Source: Rhinopithecus roxellana | Taxonomy: Eukaryota > Chordata > Mammalia > Primates > Cercopithecidae | Direction: 5' to 3' | Assembly (NCBI RefSeq): GCF_007565055.1 | Contig: NC_044554.1 | Location: 58,402,176-58,466,175 of the forward strand | DNA length: 64,000 nt | In this document: one piece after another, positions 23,061-34,269 of the stretch | Layout: every line of letters starts with the position of its first letter | Numbering within the stretch: the stretch's first letter is position 1 | The notes under the pieces: model-generated | The model's database searches: none | What the model was told of the DNA's origin: nothing | Seen by the model: the letters and a program-made list of their open reading frames with translations, nothing else | Made by a program: the position numbers and the translations under genes

Positions 23061-23149
23061 AGGAGGCAACGGGACAGTGTGTGGCTAAGCCCCACGCTTA
23101 CAGATAGCCTCCACAGGAAATCACAACCAACAACTGACCATTTGTAATT

Positions 23150-23310
23150 TAGTGTCTATCACGTACGTGCAAAGCAGTTTTGAGATATTATTTCTAGCAG
23201 TTGTGACAACTACAAAATGGAGGAGAAATCACCCCCATTTTGCAAAGTGGTGAATTTGAGATTCAAACTCAAGTTCTCCTGACTCCAAAGTTTGTTCTCA
23301 AATAGATCGC
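23150..23310 (-). mobile_element. MIR SINE, antisense
   Basis: 'CACCCCCATTTTGCAAAGTGG' and 'GAGATTCAAACTCAAGTTCTC' with 'TGACTCCAAAG' form the reverse MIR core. Confidence 0.75.
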
Positions 23311-23363
23311 AATTCTTTCTAGAAATACAAACAAAAGAGGAGTCTCAGTCACGTGGAGTAATT

Positions 23364-23545
23364 AGCAAGAGGCAGCATAGCATGGTGGTGAAGAAGGTGG
23401 GCAATGCTTCCAGATTATCCCGGGTTTAGATCCTGACCCAGCTACTTACTAGCTGTGGGACCTTACCTGTATTACTTAATCTAATTGTAACTCAGTTTCT
23501 TCATCTGTAAAATTACCTGTTATGAAGATAACTTATTTTATTTTT
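23364..23545 (+). mobile_element. MIR SINE, sense
   Basis: 'GCAGCATAGCATGGTGGTGA', 'ACTTACTAGCTGTGGGACC' and 'CTCAGTTTCTTCATCTGTAA' are the diagnostic MIR tRNA-related head and core. It stands close to an antisense MIR at 23,150. Confidence 0.92.
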
Positions 23546-23685
23546 CCTAATAAAAATCTATACACTACTTAGCATGTGCCAGGCACTGTTCTATACACTG
23601 AGCAGTGATACAATTCACTAGAAATTAATGAGCTCCAACATGAACATTGATTGGCTTCAGGTATCTTTAAGGAAGAAATTATAGG

Positions 23686-23999
23686 CTTTTTTTCTTTTTA
23701 CTTTTTATTTTTTTCTGAGACAGGGTCTCACTCTGTCATCCAGGGTGGCGTGCACTGGTGCAATCTCAACTCACTACAGCCTTAACCTCCCAAGCTCATG
23801 TGATCCTCTCACCTTAGCCTCCCAAGTAGCTGGGACTGCAGGTGCACACCACCATGCCCAGCTAATTTTTGTATTTTTTGTACAGACAGGGTTTCACCAT
23901 TTCACTTAGGCTGGTCTCGAACCCTTGCACTCAAGCAATCTGCCTGCTTTGGCCACCCAAAGTGCTGGGACTACAGGTGTGAGCTACCACTACCAACCT
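23686..23999 (-). mobile_element. AluJ, antisense
   Basis: T-rich tail, CTGAGACAGGGTCTCACTCTG, and an end at 'CTACCACTACCAACC'. It is strongly diverged and no target duplication is visible. This is the last Alu before a gap without any Alu that extends to 38,262. Confidence 0.92.
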
Positions 24000-24014
24000 G
24001 ACGTTTATTTCTTT

Positions 24015-24195
24015 CCCTCATTTAACTCATTTATTAATACTATATGCAGGAAACAGCACATTTTTAGGCTCAAATCACAGCACTGAAAAAGGCAGACAAA
24101 GTCTCTGCTTTCATAGTGCTTATGTTCTGGGAGCAGAAGAAATAAATAAGCAAGCAAACAAACAAATATGCAATCATAAGCATACATTATGAATA
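24015..24195 (-). mobile_element. L2 LINE 3' fragment, antisense
   Basis: 'CATTTATTAATACTATATGCAG' followed by 'GACAAAGTCTCTGCTTTCATAG' and 'TGCTTATGTTCTGGGAGCAG' fits antisense L2 ('TCCCTGCCCTCATGGAGCTTAC'). Confidence 0.65.
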
Positions 24196-24239
24196 TGCAT
24201 GTAACTGAACGACAGAGGTATTCCGATGGGCTCTCCAAA

Positions 24240-25685
24240 GCAGAGCTAATTTTACCACTGCATCCCTTAGGATCAGTGCCGTGCTAGTCAATGTTTAGCA
24301 ACAAGTTCTTGGGTGAGGGGGAGGGGAGTCTGCTTTGTAGCATGGGCTGATTTCTGTGGTGTAATTACTTCCATCATGGTCAATTTCAAGTTCTGAATAT
24401 AACATCACTGAATGAAGAATTGGGAAGAAAAGCTCAGTTGCACAGCATTTTATACAGTATTTCCACCATATAGCCACAATAGATGTAACTAACCTCAAGA
24501 GAATAGATAATAGTGAAACATAGTAAAATAATTAGGAAGAATTTTGAGTATTTATTATCTTGGCTTTTCATATAATGTGTTTAATTGTAAGCTTATATGA
24601 TTTAGTTTTTATAATGGCTGTGTTTTACAACTGGCTCTCAAAATTCTCGAAAGTTTAACAATCAGCTTTTGGAAGCCAGTATGAGTTTGGGGTGCAGAGA
24701 AAGTGGGGACAGTGTTAGAGATGAAGGAGACCGAGTCCAGATGATGTCATTGTACAGAGGTGGATTCTAATCTAATTCCTTTTTAGCTGCTCTTCTCCAA
24801 CAAGCTCTGCTTCTGTGTACACAGGGAAGCACCTACCCTCTAAACCAAAGAGCATGGGTACAAATATAGTAACAATTTTGACATTCTTACTAGATCAGGT
24901 CACTCTTACAGAGAAACTTTTGGCTCTCCAATCATTAGTGAATATAATTCATGCAGTCAGTGCTCTGACTATGGTAGATTCTTCTGTGCAATACGGAGTA
25001 TGTAATTCCTAACTGCTGAATAAAGGAAGAACCTAGAGATACATTTTCTGTCCTTCTGCAAAAGCAAATTATCCCCCATCCATGCACTCAAAGTCTCCTG
25101 TCTCTTAGGGTCCACATACTTTCAAAAGGGCCACCCAGGGAAGCATCTAAACCAGGGGCTGTGATGACTCCGGCCCTAGAGAAGATGTAGGGGTGAGGGT
25201 GGAGGTGGAGGAAGCTTCTCCCCTCCTTAGGATTTGCGCATCCTCACCACAAAGTGGAAACAGAGAAAAACATCTTTAGCTTTTCCTAGGAAGCGAAATA
25301 TGTGCTCAAAACCTCCTAAGAACAGAAATGCTTAAATTTTTTTTCTCCTAGATTCACCCCTCCCCCTAAGCCTAAATTTCCCTTAGTAATGATGGCTGGA
25401 AAAGGAAGTGGGAAATAGCATGACAAATTTTATTCTTGCCACATTTCCAGTGCTTTACAAAAGCAAATGCTGGAAATCTCATCAGAAAAGTTTGACCTTA
25501 CGGGGTTGATAACTTTGTGCTTAAACCAAAAAAAAAAAAAAGCAAAATTAAGGTTTTGCTTTTCTGGCCAAACCGATTATTTGGCATATGCAACTATAAT
25601 TTTTAGAAAGAAATTATTCAAAACTAAAGACATAGGCTTCTGAGGAATAAGAAACTACATACATCTACTATCAATTATTTTAACG
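24240..25685. other. Unique noncoding stretch, start of transposon-poor interval
   Basis: No repeats recognised apart from an A-run at 25,529-25,541. No exon-like frame stands out. Confidence 0.55.
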
Positions 25686-25689
25686 ATAG

Positions 25690-25880
25690 GTACACAGAAC
25701 TGTTTCTGAGCCAGGATGTTTTATCAGAGTCACCAGGGAGCTTTTACAAACTACAGATGCCTGGACCCCCTTCTAGACCTACTGAATCAGAATCTCCAGA
25801 GGATAGGTCTCAGGGATGTGTATTTTCAAAAGGCTCTACAGTTGATTCTGATTAAGATACTGGTTAAGATCCACGGGTAT
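25690..25880 (+). mobile_element. MER5A-type hAT DNA transposon
   Basis: 'ATCAGAGTCACCAGGGAGC', 'ACAGATGCCTGGACCCCC', 'TACTGAATCAGAATCTCCAG' and 'GATGTGTATTTTCAAAAGGC' follow the MER5A/MER5B pattern. Terminal inverted repeats are eroded. Confidence 0.85.
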
Positions 25881-25949
25881 ATAGGCAGATTGGGCTGCAT
25901 TGTATAACCTAAATTTGCTAACTGTTAAAATATGCTCTCTTACTATCAG

Positions 25950-26065
25950 GGGAAGTAATGTGGTATCTTGAAAAGGTTAACTGCTTGGAACTTAGGAGCT
26001 GTGTGTTTTGGAACTATCTCACCACGAATTAACTGGATGACTTTGGTCAAGTTACTTGGTTAGTT
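25950..26065 (+). mobile_element. MIR SINE, sense, diverged
   Basis: 'AAGTAATGTGGTATCTTGAA' head and 'TGACTTTGGTCAAGTTACTT' core match MIR. Confidence 0.65.
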
Positions 26066-26260
26066 CTTTCATTCAACAAATATTTATTCTGATTCTGCCT
26101 TGTGCCACGCACTGGTAATATATGAACGAAAAAAAAATAGAGGTTCTCTGCCCTTATGTATCTGACAGATCAATAAGAAAGGGCAGACATTAATCAAAGA
26201 AACCTACAAATACATATATAATTTTACTTGGTGTGGCTAGGCTTTGGAGAATAAAAAGTA
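26066..26260 (-). mobile_element. L2 LINE 3' fragment, antisense
   Basis: 'TTCATTCAACAAATATTTAT' plus 'TGCCACGCACTGGTAATATA' and 'AGGTTCTCTGCCCTTATG' is the antisense L2 3' end. It directly abuts a MIR. Confidence 0.85.
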
Positions 26261-26859
26261 GATCACAGGTTCCTCTTTTAAAAAGAATTTCTACTTAAGA
26301 TCCCAAATTTCCTGTCCCAACCTTCCCACGCATAACATAATTATATGTTTTAAGTCCACTCATTTATAAAACACAAAACCAAAACTACTATGACTTCAAT
26401 AACTCTTTTAAATAAATTAGCATTTTATCATTATAATGTAGGTATATAATTAAAAAAATAGTAGCACATATGATGTAAGATGTATTATTTACTCACAGCA
26501 GCTTGCCAAAAGCACTTGCTGCATATACAGATTTGTTTACCTATTGCAATGACTTTGTGACCTCCCAGGGATCCACCACCCAGAGGTTAAAAACCTACAG
26601 ACCACATTAATGAAGACTAAAACATGGTACTTGAGTAGACTTGGCCCTTTTCTTCCACAACAGACAACACTATCAGTGACCACATTTTCCCCTCCCCTCT
26701 GAGCTTAGACTCATCCTCAGAATCCTTCTTAACATGCCAGTTGGTTGGAGCTGGCATACAGATGAAAAATTATATGTACTCCTTGGACTAAATGAGCTCC
26801 TAAGGTCTTGTCCAGCTTAAAAATTCTATGAATTTATATATTCAATGCTGTTCTGCTGC

Positions 26860-27120
26860 CTTGAGGAACACAAATGCCTTCTCCCATGTTCATATAAAAG
26901 TACCCCAAATATTAGAAGATATTTATGTGGCCTCCTCATTTTCTTTTCTTTGGGATAAACAGCTCTAGATCCCTTATCTGTTCTGCATATATTTTGCCTC
27001 CTGACTCCCTCCAGCCTTTGATGCTCACCCTAGAATGCATATGTGTCCGTGTCTTTCTGAAAAATGAGCCCAGAACAGAGCACGGAGTCCCATTTGGGAT
27101 CTGAACTGTGCAGAACTCAG
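26860..27120 (-). mobile_element. CR1/L3-like ancient LINE fragment, antisense
   Basis: 'CTCCTCATTTTCTTTTCTTTGG' and 'ATGAGCCCAGAACAGAGCAC' with 'CATTTGGGATCTGAACTG' resemble the antisense CR1/L3 text 'GTGCCCAGAACTGAACACAGTACTCCAGATGTGGTCTGA'-type (shortened here). Very old and diverged. Confidence 0.45.
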
Positions 27121-30100
27121 GGGATTTTTTACTCTACTTGACAAACACCAATGATGGGTGCTCAATGGATTAAAAATTACATTGCAAATAATGCTTAGAT
27201 CTGAAACTTCCAGTGATTAAGAGTGCACCAGCTTTTATGCATTCACCTTATTATGTATTGTGGTTTACATTGAGTTGTGCTTGTTTTTATTTATTAAAAT
27301 TGTTAAATCACTACACATTAAATCTTCAAGACTGCTTTCATTTGAAGGGAGCCATATCACATGGAAGGTTCATATGAAGTTTCTTGCCAACAATAATATC
27401 CAGAATGTTTTTTCCCAAAATCTTTCTGAGATAGATGATTCTTATCCTTTCAGTTGTCAGTGGTGCAAACTTCCAGATTAATCTCCCTTAACACTGGCTC
27501 ACTGGGTCATGTCACAGTGATCATCAAGAACTGTGTAATCATTCTTTGGGTGTTTGCCTCTCTAGGAATTTAGTCACCTGAAAATTCAAATGATTCCCAT
27601 TGAGAGCTGTTGGACATTTCAGCTAATTTGCCTTCCATGCTCAATTTCTCTTCTAACTAAAATTGCCCATTGAGCTCTTCTTTGCCCAGGGGTGACCACT
27701 GCCTGGATTAGAGTCATTTATCCGTAGGCATGCCTGTCTGTGCCTTTGATGTCCTCCTCCTACTAAAGGATTTGCCATAGACAATAGTCTTTGCCTGAAC
27801 CAATCAGACTTCCTCTCTCAGGACTGGACCTGGAAGCACAGAAGAAATTTTCCAGTTGATAGAACAACAGAAAGAGGCAGACACGTGCACTGAGCTGAGT
27901 CACACTAGTGGAAAGGGATGGAGTAAACATCCATGGACCGCTGCTGGGATCCTCTCACCCACCTTGACTCTAACTCTATTCTCTTTGGGCCCTGGTCCTG
28001 TTTGGGCTTCTGCTCTTGGATATCCCTGTGATCCCTCCCCTTCGTTAATCTATGTCTTATAATCCTGGCCCTTTACTTGAGCTACCAAAGTTTGCTCACA
28101 CAGAGGTCTATTTCTTCTTAACACTGGGCCACGTGCTCCCCCAGACTTCACCTTATTAATCCATACACTGCTTCGCTAAGTTCTGCCTGACTTCTGATTC
28201 TTTACTCACCTGGCTGTCATGCGCAACTTAGCCCATTTTTGTAACTTATATCCATTCTGGCCTAGACTGATCCTCCTGAGCCCAGTGGAACTAGTATCTT
28301 TGATGCCAATTGGTCCTTGGGCCTCTTGGGCACTTTGCCTTGGTCCTGCCGGTCTTTAGCACAAAGTGAAGTCAGCCTGGTTCCTCAGCAATACATCTTG
28401 AGACAAATGATGAGGAATGTTATATGTGAGTGTCACAAGGAACTAATTATATATTCCTACTTAATATGTTTATCTCCAAGTGAGGTTGTTCCCTTTTAGT
28501 CAAGTGCTTTCATGGAGTATTCACAAAACAATGCCAGAAGCCTCAGGATACCATCACAAAGCAATTTATCCTCAAGTTATACATCATTTATACGTATACA
28601 TACATTTTCAAAGAAAAGCCATGTACTGAAATGAGTGCCCAATTTACTAAAATTTTTTAAAAATGTATTTTCCTTCAACTATTCCCTCACTGCTGCTTAG
28701 CAAGCCTTTTATTAACTTCTTGGTGTTCTTTTCACGTACACTTAATAGCAGCCATTCCTGGATTTCTGTAGCCCCCAAGAGCTCCCCATAGAAAACTGCT
28801 TCTTTTCTAGAAATGATCTTCTTTTCTTTGAAATGGAGGCCATATGAGGCAATCTCCGCCTATACATCTGTGTATTTACCCCCTCTTTTCTTCCTTCCAG
28901 ATCTGGGAAACAAAAATGGACACCTCCACTTGTATTCTGATCCCATCCAGCCTTGTCTTCTACGGGAATCCACACCTGACCCCACTCCCCATCTTACATG
29001 CCCCAGCTCAAAGGTCTCTCACCTGTCAATCATGAAGGGTGGGTTTACAAAGGGAACTTAAGGGTTCACAGTTTTTATCAGATTCTCAAAGGTTTCCATA
29101 GCAACAACACAGGGAAGAACAACACAGGGAACAACCTCATCACCCCTCCCTCACAGCCCAGGTCATACTTTCCCCCCTACCGCCTTCCCACAGCCTTACC
29201 CACAGCCTGCCAGTTGTGAGTTTGGGATGAGAAGCAGAGTGGGTCCTTACCACAAAACATGCTCTGACATCTCCTCTGTTTGTGTGAGTGGCTTTCCCTA
29301 GCTAGAACGCATCTGTGCTAGAGTGTTCTTCTGTGCTCTGGGCCTAATCTTAGAGCTGGTCCCTGCAAATAGTCAATGTTGGATCAAGAAAGTTCCCTAT
29401 CCGGCACGGGGATGGGGGAGTTGGGGAAGAGGCTAGAGGTGGAGGCCTGGGGGTAAGGAAGTTAGGGATGCAACCAGGGTCCAGTTACAGCTGGGAGCAC
29501 TAAAGACAGAGGCAAAGAGGTGAGAGGCGAGCTCCGAGGAGCAGTCTGGTTTCAATACCAACAGGAACCACAGCCAGGTGTTCCTGCCTTCCTTGCCCTT
29601 CCTACAAAGCCCAGGCATGACGTGCTGGGATTCATTCCATGCTTTTGGCTAGAGGTAGAGAAGCTGCCTCATTTACTAAGGCCTTTATGTTGTCAGCACT
29701 TTCTCACTGGTCTTCTGCTCAAGTAGATCTTTGGATTTCCTGGTTCCTGGATATTGCCTTGTACCGCTGATGGCCCATCTTATTCCACTTCCTTATATTT
29801 GTGTCCTCTTGGTCTGTGATCATCAAAGTAAAAATTCAGACAACATTGGGATAGACCAGTATTCACTGGACATGGCTGAGGGCTCTAGAAAGAACTAGGA
29901 GCGAGAAGATACCACTCAAGGGTCCTCAAATATGAGAAAGGAAGAGATCATTAGGGATACTAGGTAAGAAGTGGAGGATCCCAGCCAAGAGGAGCATAAT
30001 ATCCAGTGGACTCAAATGATAGGCAGTTCAAGGTATAGAATCTGCAAGGAAGAGGGGGCAAAGAGCTTCATCTCATTTGGACATCTTAACCACTATGGGA

Positions 30101-32990
30101 CATAGGAGAAGCATGACCAATGTCCATTCTGCACTCCAAGATGAAGTCAAAAGCTGATGATTTCCTCAAAGGTCAGGGTTACTTAAGTAGAGGAACCAAT
30201 ACTAGAACTGAGATTTTGTAGCGGTTCTCATAAGTTAAGCCTCTGCCAAAAGTATCTATTTAAGCTACCCTTCTACTCAGGACTTATGGGCATCTCTCCA
30301 ATAGCAAACTTGGATTACCCTGACAGATGAAGAACTTTCAGTAAGGAGCTAATGGTATCTTCTCAGGCTCTAAGAGAACTTTTGCAGAAAATCCCCTTTT
30401 GAAGTCTGAAAATTCTTTGGCAGCATCTTTCTAACCTCCTCCTTAGTCCTACCATGCTATTTGCATACCACTCTATCAGCATTTTTCCTGTCCCCCGACC
30501 ACATTTCTGAGACATGTGATAGACTACAGGAAATGGGAAACTAGCAAATCTCTTTTCATGCCCATCTCTAAGTCACTTTTGTGTCTTGCTAAGGAATGAC
30601 TAACTAGTAATCACGCTATCATGAAAATGGCAAATGGAGAAAATTACAGGTGTTTCTACAAAAATGCCCGCTGAGGTGCATTTTAATTATTAGAACAGAG
30701 AATACTTGGGCTAGATTCTGGAACTTTCTATGGCTGACCATAGGACAAACTTACTCTATCTACCTAAGAGGAGGAGATTCTCAGACCAGTCACAGGAGCC
30801 AATTAGAATTGTTAATAATGCTAATAATAAGGCAGTTGCCTTACTGTCAGGAAATGCTTTCATGTATCTCATGTAAAATCCTTTAAGCTGCAGTTTGAGC
30901 CTGGTTCTTCTTCTCCTAACTTTAATATAAGAATTGTGTATTTACTTAAGGAAATATTTTGATTGGAATGATTGAAATTACACATTCTATTTGCTTCGAA
31001 TATTTGAAACAACCCTGCGCTTTACTTATGGATCAACCCATTGTACATACATTCCTTGTGTGTCCTAGGCTCAACTCTTAGTGACTTTTTGTTCTGAAAT
31101 TTTGCGATTATATTTCTGAAATGAAAGTTACTGTGCTTTCATTGTGCTCCTTTGACCTCACTATGTGGGGAAATATGTTCTAGGTAACATTCAACAGGAA
31201 GGAAGTAGCACAAAGAACTGCCTAAAATTCAGCATAAACTCAAATCCTCTCTCTCTATCTCTACCTATACAGCAGAACACCTAAAGTGTTACTTTGAAAA
31301 ACCTAAAGTGTCTTTATGGTTGTTGGGGGTGGGGAGCCCAAGAGAGGGGGATGGGGGATCCGGAGAGAGTGGTCATAGCGCATTTTGAACTTTCAGGGAT
31401 TCTGAGATGTTGGTTTCAAAATGGAATTTATCCTCAAATCCCAAGATTATAGATTTCCTTCCAAACTGCATTCCCTTCATGGTTTAGAGAACAGTTAAAA
31501 GAAAAATTGCTCTCCATATTTTGATTGACATTAAAAACACTGTGAAAATAGTTTGGAACTTGATCTCTTCGAGGGAAGGACAGTAATTAAACTATAGCTT
31601 TCGCCTGCAGCTTTTCTTTCACACTTACTCAGAACTGTTCCAGGGAAGGAAATTCACAGGGAATTTGGTTCTCATATATCACTTCTAGAAGGAGAAAGAG
31701 GCATTCCCAAGAAAATTATCCCCAAACTTCTAAATACAAAGGGAAAAGGTTATTTAATGAATCTCAACCCCAAACCACCGCATTCCATGGAATAAAATCC
31801 AGTTGAATCAGTCATTTGCAGCTGGTAGTCTTTCATAGCCAGCACTATTAAAAAATCATCAGATTTACCCTGCTTGCCATATAGCATCTAGTCTTCACTC
31901 AAGTTCTAGCTGTATATGTCGGGTTTTGGCAAACACATTAGAAGGATTTTCAGTTTACAAGTCCATCTGCATAGTCCTGTTAACAGAAGGGATCTATAAA
32001 TACCAAGCACTTTGTTCTCATCCACTTTTTTTGACCATGTATTGCCACAGCACTAAAATTCCCCCACCGCTTACAATCGGCTCTTTCTAAAAGGAATTCC
32101 AGGCTACTACCAACTAACTGCCTTGTACTACTGTTTCAGACACCCAAATATGTCTATCTCGATATAAAGGACTGCCTCTTCCCTTTCTACACCACATTTC
32201 CAATCGACATCTCTTCAGATTATCTAGACACACTCAGGCACGCTTTCAAACAGAAAATAAGATTTCTTAAAAAAATAGTTTGGTAAGACGTTAAATGTGC
32301 TTTCTCAAAACACACCCACTAGCGCATGCATTCTCTTGTTATTAGGTTTTATAGGAAACAGACCAGCCTAGGCATCTTCTGTCTTAGCAAATATCCCATC
32401 AGTGACATTAACCCAACCAGTGCTAGGTGCTAGTGATCTTTCCATAGCTGATCTTATTTCCTTGCAACTCTGGAAGTCTAGTTTTAAATACTGGCAGCAG
32501 ACTATAACGCAAATGCCTTTGGTTAAAAAATCATTCCTTTTGGCTTCTCATCAACCTAAAGAATTGTTGGTTTTTTTTTTTTTTTTAAAGCAAAACCACT
32601 TTAAATCTTTAGCAATAAAAGATGCAGAAGAGACTGTGTGAGCAGTCTGGTGCAGTAGATTTGCTAACACTGGCCTTTGGATATCAGGTATAATCTCATA
32701 TGGCTGTCCAAAACAAAAGGCTATCCTAATCAAAGTTGCCAGTGCTCCCTAAATGTAAGTCTCTATATGGTCGCTCTTCTTGTCCCAACTCTAAAAACAA
32801 AACTTGAAATCTCATCCTGTTTGCCTTCCGGGAATATCCGTATGGCAGGGAAGTCCAGTCAGGCTCCAGAGTTTGCATGGTTTATTGCCTCGAACATTCT
32901 TGCATCTCCAGCTACCTTAGCCAGGAATGTTGACTGAAAACCGGAGAAAGTCCCCAGATTCTCTCTAGAAGGAAAAAAAGAAAGCCTTCT
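27121..32990. other. Long unique interval without recognised gene
   Basis: About 5.9 kb with no Alu, L1 or clear LTR. Possible weak relics are an LTR-like patch at 27,740-27,900 (CCTGAACCAATCAGACTTCC) and a MIR-like end near 30,800. Isolated splice-like sites include a strong 3' splice-site match on the plus strand (TTTTCTTCCTTCCAG, ending at 28,900) and minus-strand donor matches CAG|GTGAGTAAA at ~28,210 and ACAG|GTGAGA at ~29,027. None is paired with a persuasive exon. Small tandem duplications occur at ~29,101 and T-runs at 32,571. Confidence 0.5.
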
Positions 32991-32999
32991 GTGCCTTAC

Positions 33000-33260
33000 C
33001 TCGTAGGCTGAAACTTCTTCCCGAGGACTAAGTCGGAAAGGAAGGACTGATTTCTTTAAGCAGGAGCACAGCCAGAGAGCAAGCAGGCAGGCAGGCAGCC
33101 GAATACACACTGCTCTATTCAATAGAACTCCAGACCGCCCTTCCTTGGCCCCTCCCAGAAGTCCATGCTAAGTGAACACATATCCCCTATGTTTACAGTC
33201 GGCAGGCGGTGGTATGCATTGTCCTGTCGTTTTTCTAATAGGCAGCCAATGACGACACAC
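33000..33260 (-). promoter_or_regulatory. Candidate minus-strand promoter and first exon
   Basis: Read on the minus strand. An inverted CCAAT with an adjoining TGACG (plus 33,246-33,254) lies upstream. A GC-rich segment with GGGAGGGGCC and a GGGCGG Sp1-type core (plus 33,135-33,140) comes next. A ~100-nt segment rich in CTGCCTGC follows and ends in a consensus donor CCTACGAG|GTAAGG (exon end at plus 33,000). About nine CpGs fall in these 260 bp, clearly more than in the surrounding AT-rich sequence. There is no ATG-initiated frame through the donor, so a first exon here would be 5' untranslated. No transcript evidence is available to me. Confidence 0.35.
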
Positions 33261-34150
33261 CAGCCAAGGTGGATGCAGCCTGCCTGTGGAGATGCCTGTC
33301 ATTCCCTAGGCATGCTCAGGAAATCACTCATCAGAAAACCCAGGACCTAAAAAGCTCTGAAACTGCGTGCAGGCTGCCAAAACCAGCCTGCTGCATGCCC
33401 TTTTTTGGTTATCCTTAGCAGGGCCTCTGGAAGTGAATCCATTGTCAGGAACAATCATAAGAAATGTTCATCTTGGAGAGGCTGTCTTGTAGAACACGAA
33501 TGCAGCAATAAAAAGAAAGCACAGTCTCTGAAACAAAAAGTTAACAGATCAGTTTATTGGGCGTGGGGGTGGGGAAGGCTTCTTACCAGAGAGAGTCTTA
33601 ATAGTATATTTCTTTTCAAAGTACTTGTACGTACAAAATGAGTTTAAATTGTTATGCAATTCTAAAACCTAAAGGAGACAGGACCTGGGTCTGCTGTGCA
33701 GACTAAATTCTAGCCTGAAAGAGGCACAACTCCCCAAAATATGTCGGCATGCGTTATAAAAACAAGTGACCGAAGGGAAACCAAAAACTTAGGTCTTTTT
33801 TAGCGGGTAATACTGGCCAGAATAAACCTAAGGTCCTACAGGCTTGGATATCCTCACTGACTTCACTTTCCTCTCCTTATCTCTTTTGTTTCCTCAGATT
33901 TGGCAATGTGGAGATAGTACTAGAAATTCCTAGAAATTGATGCACGTCAGAGAGGGCATGAAGAGACGCACCACCTGCTTTGGGCTGGGGTAGACAGATG
34001 CATATATCCTGCAGAGGTGACATAATGTTCAGGTGGCTTCTTGAAAGTGCTCTCACCAGCCCTTCATTGTTAGGACGTGTGCTGTAAGAGGATCAGAATT
34101 AGGAGATGCTAAAGAGAATGAAGGTAACTGGCCCACACATAGTCTTGTCG
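33261..34150. other. Unique noncoding stretch
   Basis: Lies upstream of the candidate minus-strand promoter. No repeat is recognised. Any regulatory role is inference. Confidence 0.5.
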
Positions 34151-34154
34151 TTTT

Positions 34155-34265
34155 CAATATAGAATTCACTCAATTAGTACTTAATTAAAAGTGAAAATCC
34201 CTTTTTTGGAGCACTTACTATTTGTCAGGCCTGGGTATAGGTGCAAGATCTATGTCTCATTGTTG
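34155..34265 (-). mobile_element. L2 LINE 3' fragment, antisense
   Basis: 'GGAGCACTTACTATTTGTCAG' and 'GCCTGGGTATAGGTGC' correspond to antisense L2 'GAGCACCTACTATGTGCCAG'. Confidence 0.65.
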
Positions 34266-34269
34266 TATG

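Noticed and set aside
28867..28900. Strong 3' splice-site match on the plus strand (TTTTCTTCCTTCCAG)
   Set aside because: No matching donor closes a convincing exon downstream, and overlapping short frames show no recognised protein.
32859..33122. Signal-peptide-like frame across the candidate first exon at 33 kb
   Set aside because: The frame begins with TTG, not ATG, and would read through the splice donor. The segment is better viewed as untranslated.
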